Assembly (NCBI GenBank): GCA_026214975.1
Contig: CM047805.1
Span: 2,666,001 to 2,730,000 of the forward strand
Length of the DNA: 64,000 nt
Reading direction: 5' to 3'
Source of the DNA: Gentiana macrophylla
Lineage: Eukaryota > Streptophyta > Magnoliopsida > Gentianales > Gentianaceae
Shown here: positions 1 through 12,735 of the stretch, in pieces
How the letters are laid out: every line of letters begins with the position of its first letter
How positions within the stretch are numbered: the stretch's first letter is position 1
Program-made: the position numbers and the translations under genes
Notes under the pieces: generated by a model
What the model was told of the DNA's origin: nothing
The model's database searches: none
Seen by the model: only the letters and a program-made list of their open reading frames with translations

Positions 1-64
1 GTTGATTTTTTTTTTATTTTTTATTTTTTGTTTTCATTTCCTTCTTTCAATTTCTCATTCATAA

Positions 65-271
65 GTGATAAATTATATTCTCAAATTCTCAATTGAGAAG
101 AATATGGTTAATGAAATTGACAATTCTACTTTGATTAGTGATTTCGTCTCTAAATGTGTTAAAAGAAGCGATCTTGAAATAGTAATATGTAAGTATGTTT
201 TATGTATACGTATGAATTTGGTTTTTGTTTCTAAATATGCTAGAAAAGACTACTTTGTAGGCATGTTTTGA
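65..271 (+). pseudogene. hAT transposase C-terminus (dimerisation tail), fragment
   Basis: The frame encodes FSIEKNMVNEIDNSTLISDF followed by VSKCVKRSD. This resembles the extreme C-terminal hAT dimerisation region of plant TTF/ZMYM-type transposases, which typically read SIE-x-EM-x-x-x-I-x-Y-x-x-LI-x-DFA. There is an in-frame stop at 62-64 just upstream, and the first codon is GTG rather than ATG, so this is not a complete gene. It is either a last exon or a decayed fragment; the rest of the gene would lie left of the window. The similarity call is from memory of the family. Confidence 0.5.
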
Positions 272-475
272 GACTATCAATAATGTTAGAAAAATGTGAT
301 AAAACAAACAAATTGAATGATCTCCAAGACACGGATAAAATATTTCTTTAAAGAGATGTTTTAAGATCTCTCTCGGTATTCAATGGAGTACTACTTTAGA
401 GACACAATATGTTTCTACTGATGATGCTTCTAAAAAAACTTCATTATCTTTCACACCGAATGCTGATGTCTCTCT

Positions 476-2449
476 TGTTGGAATAGTGTCCTTAACCCAA
501 TCGGGTTGGACCGGATCCGACCGGGTCGGATCATTTCTACTATTTCTTTATGTTTATACATATATTAAATGGCTTTTATGTTGTCATATATATGTTCTTT
601 TAAAGAACCAATTATGAATTGTTATATGATAACGTCCTTAGTATTAAACTGTGATAGAGAAACCATGATAGGCGATTATGGTTGATGAGATCTCTAATCA
701 CTTTAATAAGTTTGATACTTAAATGTCTCTAGTCGATGTACTATTAAGCAGGACATTGATAGTATAAACGAGACTAGCACGTATTAGATGTCTTCTGTCT
801 TTAGAGGCGAGGATAGATCTCGTCTATCGAAGTGTAGAGACACTTGGGTATGCGTGGGACGCGTGTATTAGAGAACGCGCGACGTTAGATCGACCCACTT
901 ACACGACGATAAGTGTCACACTATGTGGCGGTTGTGTAATTATCCTTAAGACCGAGTCTTCATGGCATCACGGTGTGGATTGTCATGCTTTGACACTATT
1001 GAGGTTTCCACAGCCACGGGGTGATCATGCGGTAGTGATTGGGTATGATCATCAAGCATCGCGGAGTATACATGATTGGTCGTCCGGGAATCGTGTATCG
1101 TGTGATAGGGATCGAATATCCGAAATGGCCTTCTTATAAGGAATGTCTTACTCTCGTGAATCTTTGCAAAGTGGGAGTAAACGAGTTACTTCGAGAGAGC
1201 ATGATATCCAGATTATAAGATACGGTCGTTGATGTTTTGACACTCGACTAACGACCGTATGGATATTATTACAGCGATAGGATTGTAAGTTACACGGTAA
1301 CTGTTTCACATGAAGGGTAGTAGTCATTGCATTTGACTCTTCTGATGATTGGGGGTCACGGTGTGTTGCTAGACGCTATCCCGTGATCGTTAGGCATGAA
1401 GGGCATTTTTGTAATTTGCACTTTGTGTCTACGGCCAACATATTCGGAAGCCTATCGGGTCACACACATATGAACATCTAGCCGGATTAAAATGTGGTTA
1501 TAGATGATAACCAAATAAGGAAAGTTTATCTCGAGACTATAAGGGTTATAGTGGTAAATTAATATGGTGGTATTTATTTATTATGATTAAATTAAATACA
1601 AGATATTAATAATATTGATTAATTAAAGAATATTCCGGATGCCAATTTATTGGCTAAAGGTGGCGCAATTTTGGAGTGTATAAGATACACTTGGATTGTG
1701 TAATTTAATTAATGGTGTTACCATATATTAATATAAGATATTAATATTATATATATTATACACACATGCGTGTATGAAGTACATTTGAGATGTACATGCG
1801 CACTAATTTAGTGTGCACATATAATATGTATAGATTTATATATATGTGATATATACACATGTGTAAATTGATTTATGGTAATATAATAAAAGATAAATAT
1901 TGTCAATATTAGATTTTGACAATATCTTGGGAATATTCAATATAAGATATTGACAATATCCTAGATTTATTTGATATAAGATATTATAATAAATGAGATA
2001 AATCAATCAATTATATTTTCCTTATTTTGTTGGGAAAATGTTTTCTTCTCCTCCACAACTGTTTGGGGCGCCACTTCTACTATAAATAAGAGGTGGGTGT
2101 CAAGCTCTTTTATACAACACAATTCCAAGAACTAATAGTTCTTGTGTAAAATAGAGAGCATCCTATAGAGAGTTGGAGAGAGGGGAAAAGGGCCGGTCTA
2201 GCAACCGGAGTTTTCCAATAGCAATCCATGATGGGATTCCGCGGTCTGTTCGTGTGGACTAGCGGTAGAGGCCGAACGCTGGGCGGCTCTATGCGAACTA
2301 CTCTCAGACGGTCAAAGCGTCGATCTTATAGATCAACCAAGGTAACCACCGTCTACTACTTGTTTGTTTATTGCTTAAACGAAGTCGATCCTGGTTAAAA
2401 GGGAATAAAATTTTAAATTCCGCTGCGTTCCCGCGTAGATTTCCTAACA
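476..2449 (+). mobile_element. Solo LTR (family A), 1.97 kb
   Basis: The unit starts TGTTGGAATAGTGTCC and ends ATTTCCTAACA, so it has TG...CA termini. A second copy, with the same first 90 or so bases and the same last 20, lies at 46194-48320. No PBS, PPT or coding sequence adjoins it, so it is a solo LTR. The flanking 5-mers (tctct and gatat) do not match, so the TSD has decayed or the LTR arose by recombination between two elements. It interrupts the hAT element. The superfamily is not assigned; no internal domain is present to decide it. Confidence 0.75.
2081..2089 (+). promoter_or_regulatory. LTR TATA box
   Basis: TATAAATAA lies near the 3' part of solo LTR A, just before a segment (about 2110 onward) that would be R/U5. 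This is the expected position for the LTR promoter. The other copy (46194-48320) has lost this segment. Confidence 0.55.
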
Positions 2450-3041
2450 GATATATAGACAACGAAAAGATATTGTCACTATTCACGAAAGAACAAACCA
2501 GTTCGTCTTCAAAGGATGTGTCTCAATGACCATGCACAACCTAAATGATGTGTCCCAATGAAAAATCCCTTCTACGAAATCACGTGTCATTCGTATAGGT
2601 TCGTTCAGGTTTCGGGGGCGTTGCCCCGAGAGCCATGAAGTCTTGTCGCCTCACAGTCGAACCCGTTTCTTTTCGGCGACACCTGTCGCACTCAATGTGC
2701 AACAACACATTCAAAACAAAAATAAAAACAGACTTTGTGAATAAATCATCTAACAAATAACTTGAATTTTGTACTTACGGATGTTAAAAACGCGATAAGT
2801 ATGTTTTTCAAACAAAAAAAAGACAACTTCAACTAAAATGCCCAATTCGGGGACTTGGTCTTAAGCCCAACAAATGCGAGGGCCGGCCCTACGATTAGGT
2901 ATTAAAATATGTACATCATTTTACAATCAACACATTCACACTCAAGAAGTTCACTCCCATGCACTACACAGTGCAAGGTACAGAGGACTTGAATCTGTAA
3001 ATTAATAAATAAAACGTCATTGTCATTGATATTTTGTAGGA

Positions 3042-3046
3042 GAAAC
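3042..3046. repeat. TSD of LARD, left copy (GAAAC)
   Basis: GAAAC here is repeated exactly at 12384-12388, directly outside the two LTR ends. A 5-bp TSD is the normal signature of LTR-retrotransposon integration and shows that the two LTRs belong to one insertion. Confidence 0.85.
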
Positions 3047-4902
3047 TGTTAGTAATATCATCCGCAGCGGAAGCGATTTTAAGGATCTAGATCTATAAAA
3101 TACACGTAATAAAATAACTAGATCTACATTTACAAGGGGGTTGTAGAACATACCTCTTGGATCTCAAAATCCAAGTTGGAGAACCGCAATGGAAAGAACG
3201 AACAAGGTGTGAAGAGCACCACGATCTTCCGTACGTGTGATCCAAGCAACTCCCGGTGGAAGGAAATCTTCGTCTCGAATCCTTCCGATATGCTATCCGG
3301 AAAAATCTCCAAGATCTTCCCTCAACTACCCTTGGCCGAAATTTCCTTCCTCTCTCTAAGAGATGGAAGTCGAAATTTTATATTGTGTGTCTAAGGCTTG
3401 GGATAACTCTCTTTATATAGGAGAGTAAAACTTAACCTCCAAGGATTAAATAATTAAGAGATAATTATTACATTAATCCTTTTTCCAAATAAAAGATAAA
3501 TAAAATAATTATCCCAAACAAATTAAGATAAATCATATTATTATCTAATATTCCATTAATTATCATTTAACAAATAAAAGATAAATCACATGTCAAATAA
3601 TTATCCAAGAAAACTAATTTCCCAATAATTAAATAATAACACAAAAATGCGCCATATGCAAACCCCAAAAAAGGTTACACGCATTTTACTACATTTGACC
3701 AATTTGGTCAAAAAGTCAACACACCAATTCGTACGAAGTCACTTAAAAATGTCTTTTAGTGTATTTAATTATTTAGTCCAACTAAACAATTAATTCACAT
3801 ATCGTTTTAATAAAGTCCAACAAGAACTAAATTAATATTATTAGGATTCGACGTCCGAGAATAGCTATGCTTATATTAGGAGGCGCGTCGGGGACCATGG
3901 ACTAATAATCAGTGGCTCGATAAATCAAATAAATAATTATCTTACGTAATGAATAATTATATTCGATAAATCAATCACGAGGAATATGCCACCATAATCC
4001 CGTGATCGCACTCCTCCGATTATGAGATTATATTTATCTCTCACGAGAATAATAATAAGCGTCCATTGATATAATCATTACATATGGATTAATCCTCCAT
4101 AGACTGTTTCATTCTAAATCGGGAAGTTACCGTTAACCCTTTCTAGAACCTCTTATCCTTATTTACCATTAACCCCAGTGATCAATTAATTCATACAACT
4201 CTTTGGTAGCTAATCGTGTAATATGAACTCCATGGATCGATCGTTTTAGGATTAACAAATAAAGGAATGTCTATCTACTTCCGAAATGGAAGGAATGGAT
4301 TCCGTATCTGTGACAAACAGACTACTCACTCAATCCAAAGACAATGCCAAGATGGGGTAATTCGGATCACAGACTCGGTGTAATCATTAACCGTCAAGTC
4401 AAACTTCATCGATTCAAGCGGTTGTTCGTGATCACCTCAGGATTAAGATATATCCATAAATATGATCATCCATTGATTCGATAAGACTTCTCGATTACGG
4501 AATTATATCGTGAACTCTAATCAAATCGGTCCAAATTTATATGATATATCTATCATATATAAATGCCCCACTAGAGTTCTCTTAACCGAAATTCGGATAA
4601 GACAATCACACCTATTGTGTTATGGGCGCATTAATAGCACGTTAAAGGAGAGACCCGATACTCTCGATTAACTTCACTACGGGCTAATTGTATTTTAAGT
4701 ACATCTTCACTAACTCAATCCTCCAGTGTATATACCATACACTGAGTTAAGTGATTACATAAACGATATACTTTAGGGTTTTCTGTAGTGTAAATACTAT
4801 TGTCACATCGGTGAATATGAGAATAATAAATATGAATAATAATGTCAATTCATTTATTAAATAAAACAATTACAAAATTGTCTTTCGGGCATCACACCTA
4901 CA
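3047..4902 (-). repeat. LARD 3' LTR (left copy)
   Basis: This copy is 1856 bp. On the minus strand it begins TGTAGGTGTGATGCCCG (one A lost against TGTTAGGTG in the other copy) and ends GATATTACTAACA. A TATA box on the minus strand (rc of 3411-3421, CTATATAAAG) marks the LTR promoter. It differs from the right LTR mostly by scattered one-base insertions and deletions and a few substitutions. Confidence 0.85.
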
Positions 4903-4912
4903 ATCTCCCACT
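4903..4912 (-). other. LARD polypurine tract
   Basis: The minus strand reads AGTGGGAGAT directly before the 3' LTR. This is the expected site for plus-strand primer formation in an LTR retrotransposon. Confidence 0.7.
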
Positions 4913-7900
4913 TGCACGAAAGCATGTGATTAATTGTTTTAGAGCACACCCTATTATTTAAAATACAACAAACTACATCTCTCACTTGCTCTAAAACAAT
5001 GGAGACTCATCCCGTATGCTAGTACCCACTAAGCATATCATAACCATTTCAGATTCCAAAGTACACTCCGAGTATGCCGTCGTAGGATAGGTCAGTGACT
5101 CGGGGAGTACCTACATCTAAATGTCATGGGTCTTAATGATTAGTCAGGTTGTCGGCTTGAGACGATCCGTAGAATCGAAACATTACCGGTCCATCTAATC
5201 ATGTGGTACTGACTAAACACTGAGCCCGAGATCGACTTAACGATCATCCTCAATCTGACTTAAAGTCAAAATCAGTGTATCACACATATCCAAGTTCATA
5301 CATGAATATGTCCGCATATTATTCCTCGTTCTCTCAAGATACTAAAGGACATACTAAACTTGCTTTGTTAACCGCCGAATCTAAGATTCGATCAAAGTTG
5401 ACGTTCAATAACCTGACCATCTCTTACTAGAAAGAGAATCTATCCCATTTCTCTTGATCCGAAGATTTAGAGAGTCATTCCTGAGGCATAGGGTAGAACT
5501 TCCTCATTGAATGTTGCATACACAGATGCATCATCTTAACCAATAAGATGGATGGGAAACCAGTGACTGATTCTAATGAATTCGACCGAGTCAAACTCTT
5601 AAGAATGTTGTCCAAATCTCTATTGCAGAGAATTGTGGTATTGTCAGATTCTGACTTCAGATAGCACACCCATGTTGTTGCCAACTGGTGCAGTGTTATC
5701 CTTCACAAACACTAATATATGTATGTATATATTCACTACTGTACTAAAATTGATATCCAGTCTACAAAAGACTTATCAATATTCTGGTCAACTCCACATA
5801 TTGTAGAAATATATGACTTCTAGTGACCGAGAGGTTTGCTTTTTATCCACAAAAGACATAAGCCTTGTGAGTCATTCATCATTAGTTCATAAGGCAATAC
5901 CCTTCCTTTGAATGAATCTAGACTCCGTTTGTTTGGCAAGAAAATCTCAGGGAATCACCCCTATTTTCTGCTTATGAACGAAATCATGCAATACTAAGTG
6001 ATAAGAGAGTTCAAGGTCTGATTAACTCTCTAGACCACTCAAGCTTTGCTCTGAAAGATAAACTTTCCTATGCATTCTACTCTTTTCCGTGTAGATCCAA
6101 TTACTCCCACTGGGCCTGAGACGCTCAGGTGGTTCTACAAGAGCATGAACAGAACTGGAGTTCCGAACTCCATTCACAGGGTTATGGCTATTAAACCAAC
6201 CTCTATTATCAGAATCCTATACTGCTCACAAAAGAGCCATAGGTCATTAATCGATCCTCAGACTACAAAGTCCGCAGAAACCGTAATGGGTAATGGATAA
6301 ACCATACTCCCAATACTTACTGGGTGGATCGAAATTCTGATCTAGTTTAGTAGTATTTAGTGTTATCACCAACAACCGATGTTGGACGTGGTGCGATTTT
6401 AATCGGTTGGTAACTACCTTTAGTAAATGTACTTCAAGGTTTAAGGTTTCTTTGTTCATGGACTCTATCGAAAGGATGCAACAATATAAACATCCTTCCC
6501 GATTTCAAGAATCTTATAATAAACCTTTTTCTCAATGCTACAAGATATATAACGATTGGTCATCGATCGAGCGTGTTCGCGAAATTCCCAGACCTACCTT
6601 CAAGCACCGTGTGCTAAATGCTTATGGAAGTGGGGTGAACCGAATCCACACATTATCCGTAAATTCCAAAGCATATTCTATGTAGACTTCTCGGTCTTAC
6701 ATTTCAATGTAAACCGTTATTTCGCTTCTAATATCTTTATTGAGTTAAGCAGTGTATTGTAGCACATCTAAAAACTATGTAAGGCAATTTAACGGTTTCT
6801 CACTTAGTGAGAACATGTCACAATGAGGGCGGTGAGCATCAGTCTCGAGGACTATGAATGGCCTATTCCGAGTATAGAATACTCTATCTCTGTTGAAAAC
6901 AGAGAAACCTCAAAATATTTTGGATAAACTTTCCGGAGTGTTTGAATAGTTATCAGACAAGAAGTCACTACTCGGAAGCTCCTACTAGCTTGTATCTTTC
7001 ATCAGACCCCGAAGGTCGTCATGAACAAGCTATGTTACTTCTTTATAACCATTATCCTTTCCCGATTGAAAGGAAACTTAGTCATTGAACCTTTGAGACA
7101 ATATAACCAGATCGGGAGAAAGGAATCACCCCGAGCAGTTTTGAGTCTTGTCTTTTGGGACTATGCACTAACTATGGAATATGAAGAAGCGTTTATCTAA
7201 ATATAGAAACCAATTGCTTTTAATGATTCTTAAGATGTGTTTTATATACATATTTCAGTGATTCTAAGTGGTTTTGACTTTATCAAACAAAAGTCGAGTC
7301 TTGGATTCATACTTACAAATGGTATATTCACTTTCTATCGACAAACAAATTATCGAATATAAGGTAAATCCATTCGTTCCAACGAATCTTAAGCAGAAAA
7401 ATAATTTTCCGCGATATCCAAGGATTGAATCCGAGATTCATTTCCTTATATCACTCCCACTATTCTAGCTAAAATTAAGCGCCCGTTGTTTACTCCTTTA
7501 ATCGTTAAATGCACTTTGCTACCTTGTTTCGCCAAAGAACTTAGCTCGAGAAAATCGCCAAGGATTCATAGGTTGGTGATCCAAAATCACCATCCTTATC
7601 CTATGATTTTCGATTTAATTAATTTTCGATTCATTTTTAAAATTTTCTTAGTTTAGATGACTAACACTTTTAGACATATTCTCCCATCTCGGACTTTCCG
7701 TGAATGGAAGCAGTCTTGAACCGGCGGTTCGTTTGAGTAGACACTACTCTTGAACCGTGGGATGTCTATTTCGAGTGTTACTCGTCGGGACTTCTCGGAT
7801 TTTCTAATATACCAGAAAAAACAACAAATCATATTAAAGCTCCCACTAGTTTATCGGTTCCAAATACCGTCTAACGAGCAATGCTTTATTTATGATTTTC

Positions 7901-10525
7901 CGATTTTTTCGATTTAGAAAAAATCTCATAGTTCCAATATTTCCAGAAAAACAACAAATCATAAAACTCCCACTAGTTCATCGATTCCAAATATCGTCCA
8001 ACTAGCGACATTTCATGACTTTCCGGTTTTTCAATTAGAACGGTTACGTGTGTAGTCAGTTACACTTTTCTAATGTTCTAGAAAAACAACAAATCATAAA
8101 GCTCCCACTAGTTCATCGATTCCAAATATCGTCCAACTAGTAACACTTCATGATTTTCCGATTTTCCTATTAGAAAATTACTCGTGTACACACTCAAAAT
8201 TCACTAGAAGAATTTCAAAGTCCGAAATCACCTTTGATCAAACTAAGTTTGTCTTCCGTTTGACACGAATGACACTAGTGACATACCTATATGTCACTGG
8301 TTTTTAAAAGGTTTAAGAGAAAATATCTCTTTCGAAAATTAATTGCATTATCGATTAACTAGTTCAACGTCCTAGTTACTTTCCACTTTTTAACGAAGTC
8401 AATACTAGTCAATTATAAATTTTTAAGCAATTTAGTAAGGGATATAATGCTGTAAATAAAATGACATATATTAATTCAAGTTAACACTACTATATTTATT
8501 TTAGGAATTGTAAACTAAAATTAAGTCTACTCTACCATTCCAAGGTTTTAACCTCGCATCTCAGTGCCGCCGTAGGGTAGGTCAAAGAGATGACGGTTAA
8601 ATCGAGACAATCTCATCAATGAATAACTTGTGAGAATCAAACATCCCACGAGAATCGAACATCCCTTTATTCATTGACTACCTTCCTTTTTTAGCCTAGA
8701 TATTATCAAAAATATCCTTTATGAGTGTGACCTACTATATCGGATCTCTTAGAGTACGCCCGAGTGTGCCGTCGTAGGATAGGTCGGTGACCCGACGAGT
8801 ACCCGTAAATCCTATCCTTTCGGAGACCAAGCCATGAATGTTGATAGGTGAACACCATCCGTAGGGGACGAAATCAAAGCGCCGCGAGGCGTCACCCTTC
8901 TCTCACTTACTTGTATCTATAGTAGAGGCCGTGGGGTTATTGTCGCCTCCCCGCTCCCACTCAATATTTTGGAAGTGGTGGTGGGTTAACTAACCACGTC
9001 TTTTGATGTTAACATAAAAGCACATCAAATCAAGGATTCGAATGGTGTCGGTAACGTGAGGCAAGCCTACCCGTCCTATTCGTTGGAACATATGTGACGA
9101 TCGGACGAAGTCGGGTCAAAACGACCCTATTGAGATAAGAAGGAATCACCCCTCCGCTCTCCAGGTGTAGCTTAGTCTTGCCGGACCCCGTGCATACATC
9201 ACACTAGGAGGGTTAGGTCGGTCGAGCGAAGCTCGATTGACCACCTAACCTATAAAGGTGAACCGCTTTTATCCAAGATTTATTGTTCTTTTACCATCAT
9301 TCAATCTCGTAGACACTACGAATCGAAAACGTGATCTCGTTTGGGCTTTAAGGCGGTTCACCGAGAACACACACCGAAAGGCTTAACGATTTCATAACCC
9401 GTTCTCGAATCTTTAATTAGTTACTAAATTAATTAATTACCACGTATTAATTAAATTTCAACTAATTACACGAGTTTGTATACATGCCAATTTTAATTAC
9501 CAAAATTAAAATTCTACATGTATGCAAGGAGTGGATTTATGATATGATGCATGTCATGGCAATTCCGATTTTATATCTATTTTATGATCAAACACATAAA
9601 AATAAATTGCGGAAAATTTTAAACACCGAGATGGATCGATTGGCACGTGTATCTAATCTATTAGAAAAAATAAAAAAACAAACCCTAACTAGGGTTTAGG
9701 GTTTCAACTTTCTAACAAAATCTGTTGCTGTTTGAACTCTTCGACGATCGGCATACCAAACGGACTCGGATCGGGACGAAAATTTCCAGATATGTTCTTC
9801 ACCTCTAGATCTTCAATATGGACGGTTGGATCGGTGCTTTGACTTACCAATTTTCTCCAGTTAGCCGCCCAACTTGATGCTGAATCTGACTTTGACTGCA
9901 GCGCATCAAAGACTTCGAGGCAGATCGGGAATCTACATGAATCGATCGACCTGAAATTTTTATCACACGTCCAGAACTCCAATTTTATCAATCTGAACGG
10001 TCGGATTTGCGTTTCCACGGTCCAAACTCTCCCAGAAAATCGAGGAAGTCACAGGTAGAGTTTCTGTGAATCCTGCGTTTTTCTGTTACAGCAGCGTCTT
10101 CGCAGCAACGAACGGATATCGAAACGGACTCTGATCGATGCCAAAATCTGTGGAGTAAATCACCATCTTCTGATCTTGATTCTGACCGGAGGGATCTTCG
10201 TTTTAACGGCTCGATCAACGGGAAAAACTAAAATACTAAACAGCTACTAAATAGATCTATTTTCAGGAAATTAAAATTGCAATAAAGATAAATTACATAA
10301 TTTCCTATCTTTCATATGAACGAATTTTCATCGTTTATACGAGTTTATAATAGATCTAACGATAAACAACGCCAACCCCAATCCATCTCTTCAAACCACA
10401 ACAATCGCAACAACATAAATATATATAAACATGCATTGGCCAAATTAAAAAATTGGACAATAAAAAGCTACATGTTTTCCACTCACTGATCTAATATTTT
10501 ATACGTATAAATATAGATCACCACA
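4913..10525 (-). other. LARD internal region, no coding domain seen
   Basis: There is 5.6 kb of sequence with only short reading frames. It contains a tandem repeat (7808-8210) and three dispersed copies of a roughly 19-base motif, TGCCGTCGTAGGATAGGTC, at 5075, 8565 (diverged) and 8767. The GC-richer part at 8850-9250 and the segment beside the PBS (9704-10218) look different from the AT-rich remainder. I assign no function. Confidence 0.6.
7808..8210. repeat. Imperfect tandem repeat, about 130-bp unit, three copies
   Basis: CTCCCACTAGTT or a near variant starts at 7840, 7967 and 8102 (spacing 127 and 135). Each copy continues with TCGATTCCAAATATCGTC or a variant and is preceded by CCAGAAAAAACAACAAATC or a variant. 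It lies inside the LARD interior. Confidence 0.8.
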
Positions 10526-10537
10526 TGATCGATACCA
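10526..10537 (-). other. LARD primer-binding site
   Basis: The minus strand reads TGGTATCGATCA immediately after the 5' LTR. The first seven bases equal the initiator tRNA-Met complement (TGGTATC AGAGC); the rest has diverged. Confidence 0.7.
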
Positions 10538-12383
10538 TGTTAGTAAAATCATCCGCAGTGAAGCGATTTTAAGGATCTAGATCTATAAAATACACGTAAT
10601 AAAATAACTAGATCTACATTTACTGAGGGTTGTAGAACATACCTTTTGGATCTCAAAATCCAAGTTGGAGAACCGCAATGGAAAGAACGAACAAGGTGTG
10701 AAGAGCACCACGATCTTCCGTCACGTGTGATCCAAGAACTCCGGTGGAAGGAAATCCTCGCCTCGAATCCTTCCGTTATGCTCTGGAAAAATCTCCAAGA
10801 TCTTCCCTCAACTACCCTTGGCGAAAATTTCTTCTTCTCTCTAAGAGATGGAAGTCGAAATTTTATATTGTGTGTCTAAGAGGCAGGATAACTCTCTTTA
10901 TATAGGAGAAAAACTTAGCCTCCAAGGATTAAATAATTAAGAGATAATTATTACATTAATCCTTTTTCCAAATAAAAGATAAATAAAATAATTATCCCAA
11001 ACAAATTAAGATAAATCATATTATTATCTAATATTCCATTAATTATCATTTAACAAATAAAATATAAATCACATGTCAAATAATTATCCAAGAAACTAAT
11101 TTCCCAATAATTAAATAATAACACAAAATGCGCCATATGCAAACCCCAAAAAGGTTACACGCATTTTACTACATTTGACCAATTTGGTCAAAAAGTCAAC
11201 ACACCAAATTTAGAAATTCACTTAAAATGTCTTTTCCAGTGTATTTAATTATTTAGTCAACTAAACAATTAATTCACATATCGTTTTAATAAAGTCAACA
11301 AGAACTAAATTAATATTATTAGGATTCGACGTCGAGAATAATTTATGCTTTATATTAGGGAAGACGTCGGGGAATAATGGACTAATAATCGTGACTCCGA
11401 TAAATCAAATAAATAATTATCTTACGAACGTAATAATTATATTCGATAAATCAATCACGAGAATATGCCACCATAATCCCGTGATCGCACTCCTCCGATT
11501 ATGAGATTATATTTATCTCCTCACGAGAATAATAATAAGCGTCCATTGATATAATCATTACATATGGATTAATCCTCCATAGATCGTTCATTCTAAATCG
11601 GAAGTTACCGTTAACCCTTTCTAGAACCTCTTATCCTTATTTACCATTAACCCCTAGTGATCAATTAATTCATACAACTCATTTGGTAGCTAATCGGTGT
11701 AATATATACTCCATGGATCGATCGGTTTTAGGATTAACAAATAAAGAATCGCTATCTACTTCGAGAAATGGAAGGAATGGATTCGATCGTGACAACACGG
11801 ACTACTCACTCAATCCGAAGACAATGCCAAGATGGGGTAATTCGGATCACGCACTCGGTGTAATCATTAACCGTCAAGTCAAACTTCATGCGATTCAAGC
11901 GGTTGGATGTGATCACCTCAGATTAAGATATATCCATAAATATGATCATCCATTGATTCGATAAGACTTCTCGACACGGAATTATATCGTGAACTCTAAT
12001 CAAATCGGTCCAAATTTCTATATGATATATCTATCATATATAAATGCCCTCTAGGTTCTCTTAACCGAAAGTCCGGATAAGACAATCACACCTATTGTGT
12101 TATGGGCGCATTAATAGCACGTTAAAGGAGAGACCCGATACTCTCGATTAACTTCACTACGGGCTAATTGTATTTTAAGTACATCTTCACTAACTCAATC
12201 CTCCCGTGTATATACCATACACTGAGTTAAGTGATTACATAAACGATATACTTTAGGGTTTTCTGTAGTGTAAATACTATTGTCACATCGGTGAATATGA
12301 GAATAATAAATATGAATAATAATGTCAATTCATTTATTAAATAAAACAATTACAAAATTGTCTTTCGGGCATCACACCTAACA
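10538..12383 (-). repeat. LARD 5' LTR (right copy)
   Basis: This copy is 1846 bp. On the minus strand it begins TGTTAGGTGTGATGCCCG and ends TTACTAACA. The minus-strand TATA box is the rc of 10896-10904 (TATATAAAG). As the promoter-proximal LTR of a minus-strand element it would drive transcription leftward. Confidence 0.85.
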
Positions 12384-12388
12384 GAAAC

Positions 12389-12535
12389 GTCGGTAGTAAT
12401 GACGTTCGTTTTTCGTGAAAATAATCGCGGTTTTCAAAGTAATATTTTGGATGCTAAGCACTGATGATGCCGAAGTAATTTCGTTGTGCCAATAGAACTG
12501 TATTTTATATAACCAACAAATAATTGTTACACCAT
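12389..12535. other. Short spacer between LARD and the MULE MITE
   Basis: About 150 bases that I do not assign. It contains GACGTT-type words (aacgtcggtagtaatgacgtt) also seen at 37860-37980, 53320-53450 and 59410-59465, so it is probably a remnant of another repeat that the LARD entered. Confidence 0.4.
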
Positions 12536-12544
12536 ATAATAAAA

Positions 12545-12734
12545 GGGCAATGTTAATGGCACCACACCCAATATACTCGGGCAGCACACCTGTGCAAAAT
12601 TCGATTTTTTAGAGGCCGAAATAACACATTTCGACTTTCCGGGAGTTGAAATAACACATTTCGACCTTTAAAAATCGAATTTTACACAGGTGTGGTGCCC
12701 GAGTATATTAGGTGTGGTGCCATTAACAATGCCC
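12545..12734. mobile_element. Mutator-like MITE, 190 bp, with 9-bp TSD
   Basis: Long terminal inverted repeats run from GGGCAATGTTAATGGCACC to its complement GGTGCCATTAACAATGCCC, and nearly the whole unit can fold back on itself. The 9-bp direct repeat ATAATAAAA flanks it at 12536-12544 and 12735-12743. A 9-bp TSD is characteristic of the Mutator superfamily. Related copies are at 52619-52807 and 61406-61603, and diverged ones at 22374-22743. Confidence 0.85.
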
Positions 12735-12735
12735 A

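Larger units (their letters stand above)
1..2891 (+). mobile_element. hAT transposon, 3' part, cut by window edge and split by a solo LTR
   Basis: The right terminus at about 2879-2891 reads GGGCCGGCCCT, which matches the ends of the complete hAT MITE at 20079-20639. Bases 240-290 and 2755-2880 align with the reverse complement of that MITE, so both belong to one family. The left end lies outside the window, so the TSD cannot be tested. A C-terminal hAT transposase remnant sits at 65-271. A solo LTR (476-2449) interrupts the element. Assignment to hAT rests on the 8-bp TSD of the small relative and on the transposase tail. Confidence 0.75.
3047..12383 (-). mobile_element. LARD-like non-coding LTR retrotransposon, 9.3 kb, minus strand
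   Basis: Two similar direct repeats (3047-4902 and 10538-12383) with TG...CA ends enclose 5.6 kb. Orientation is minus: just inside the right LTR the minus strand reads TGGTATCGATCATG, a primer-binding site partly matching initiator tRNA-Met, and just inside the left LTR it reads AGTGGGAGAT, a polypurine tract. A perfect GAAAC TSD flanks it. I see no protease, integrase, reverse transcriptase or RNase H motif in any frame of the interior, which fits a Large Retrotransposon Derivative mobilised in trans. Between 9704 and 10218 two overlapping minus-strand reading frames of 104 and 76 codons lie close to the PBS, but I do not recognise them. Confidence 0.85.

Noticed and set aside
476..2449. 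A clear 5-bp TSD for the first family A LTR
   Set aside because: The flanks tctct and gatat do not match, so I claim only a solo LTR and no duplication.
3130..3394. Short reading frames on both strands, repeated near 10646-10879
   Set aside because: They fall inside the two LTRs of the LARD element, differ between copies by frameshifts and match no family.
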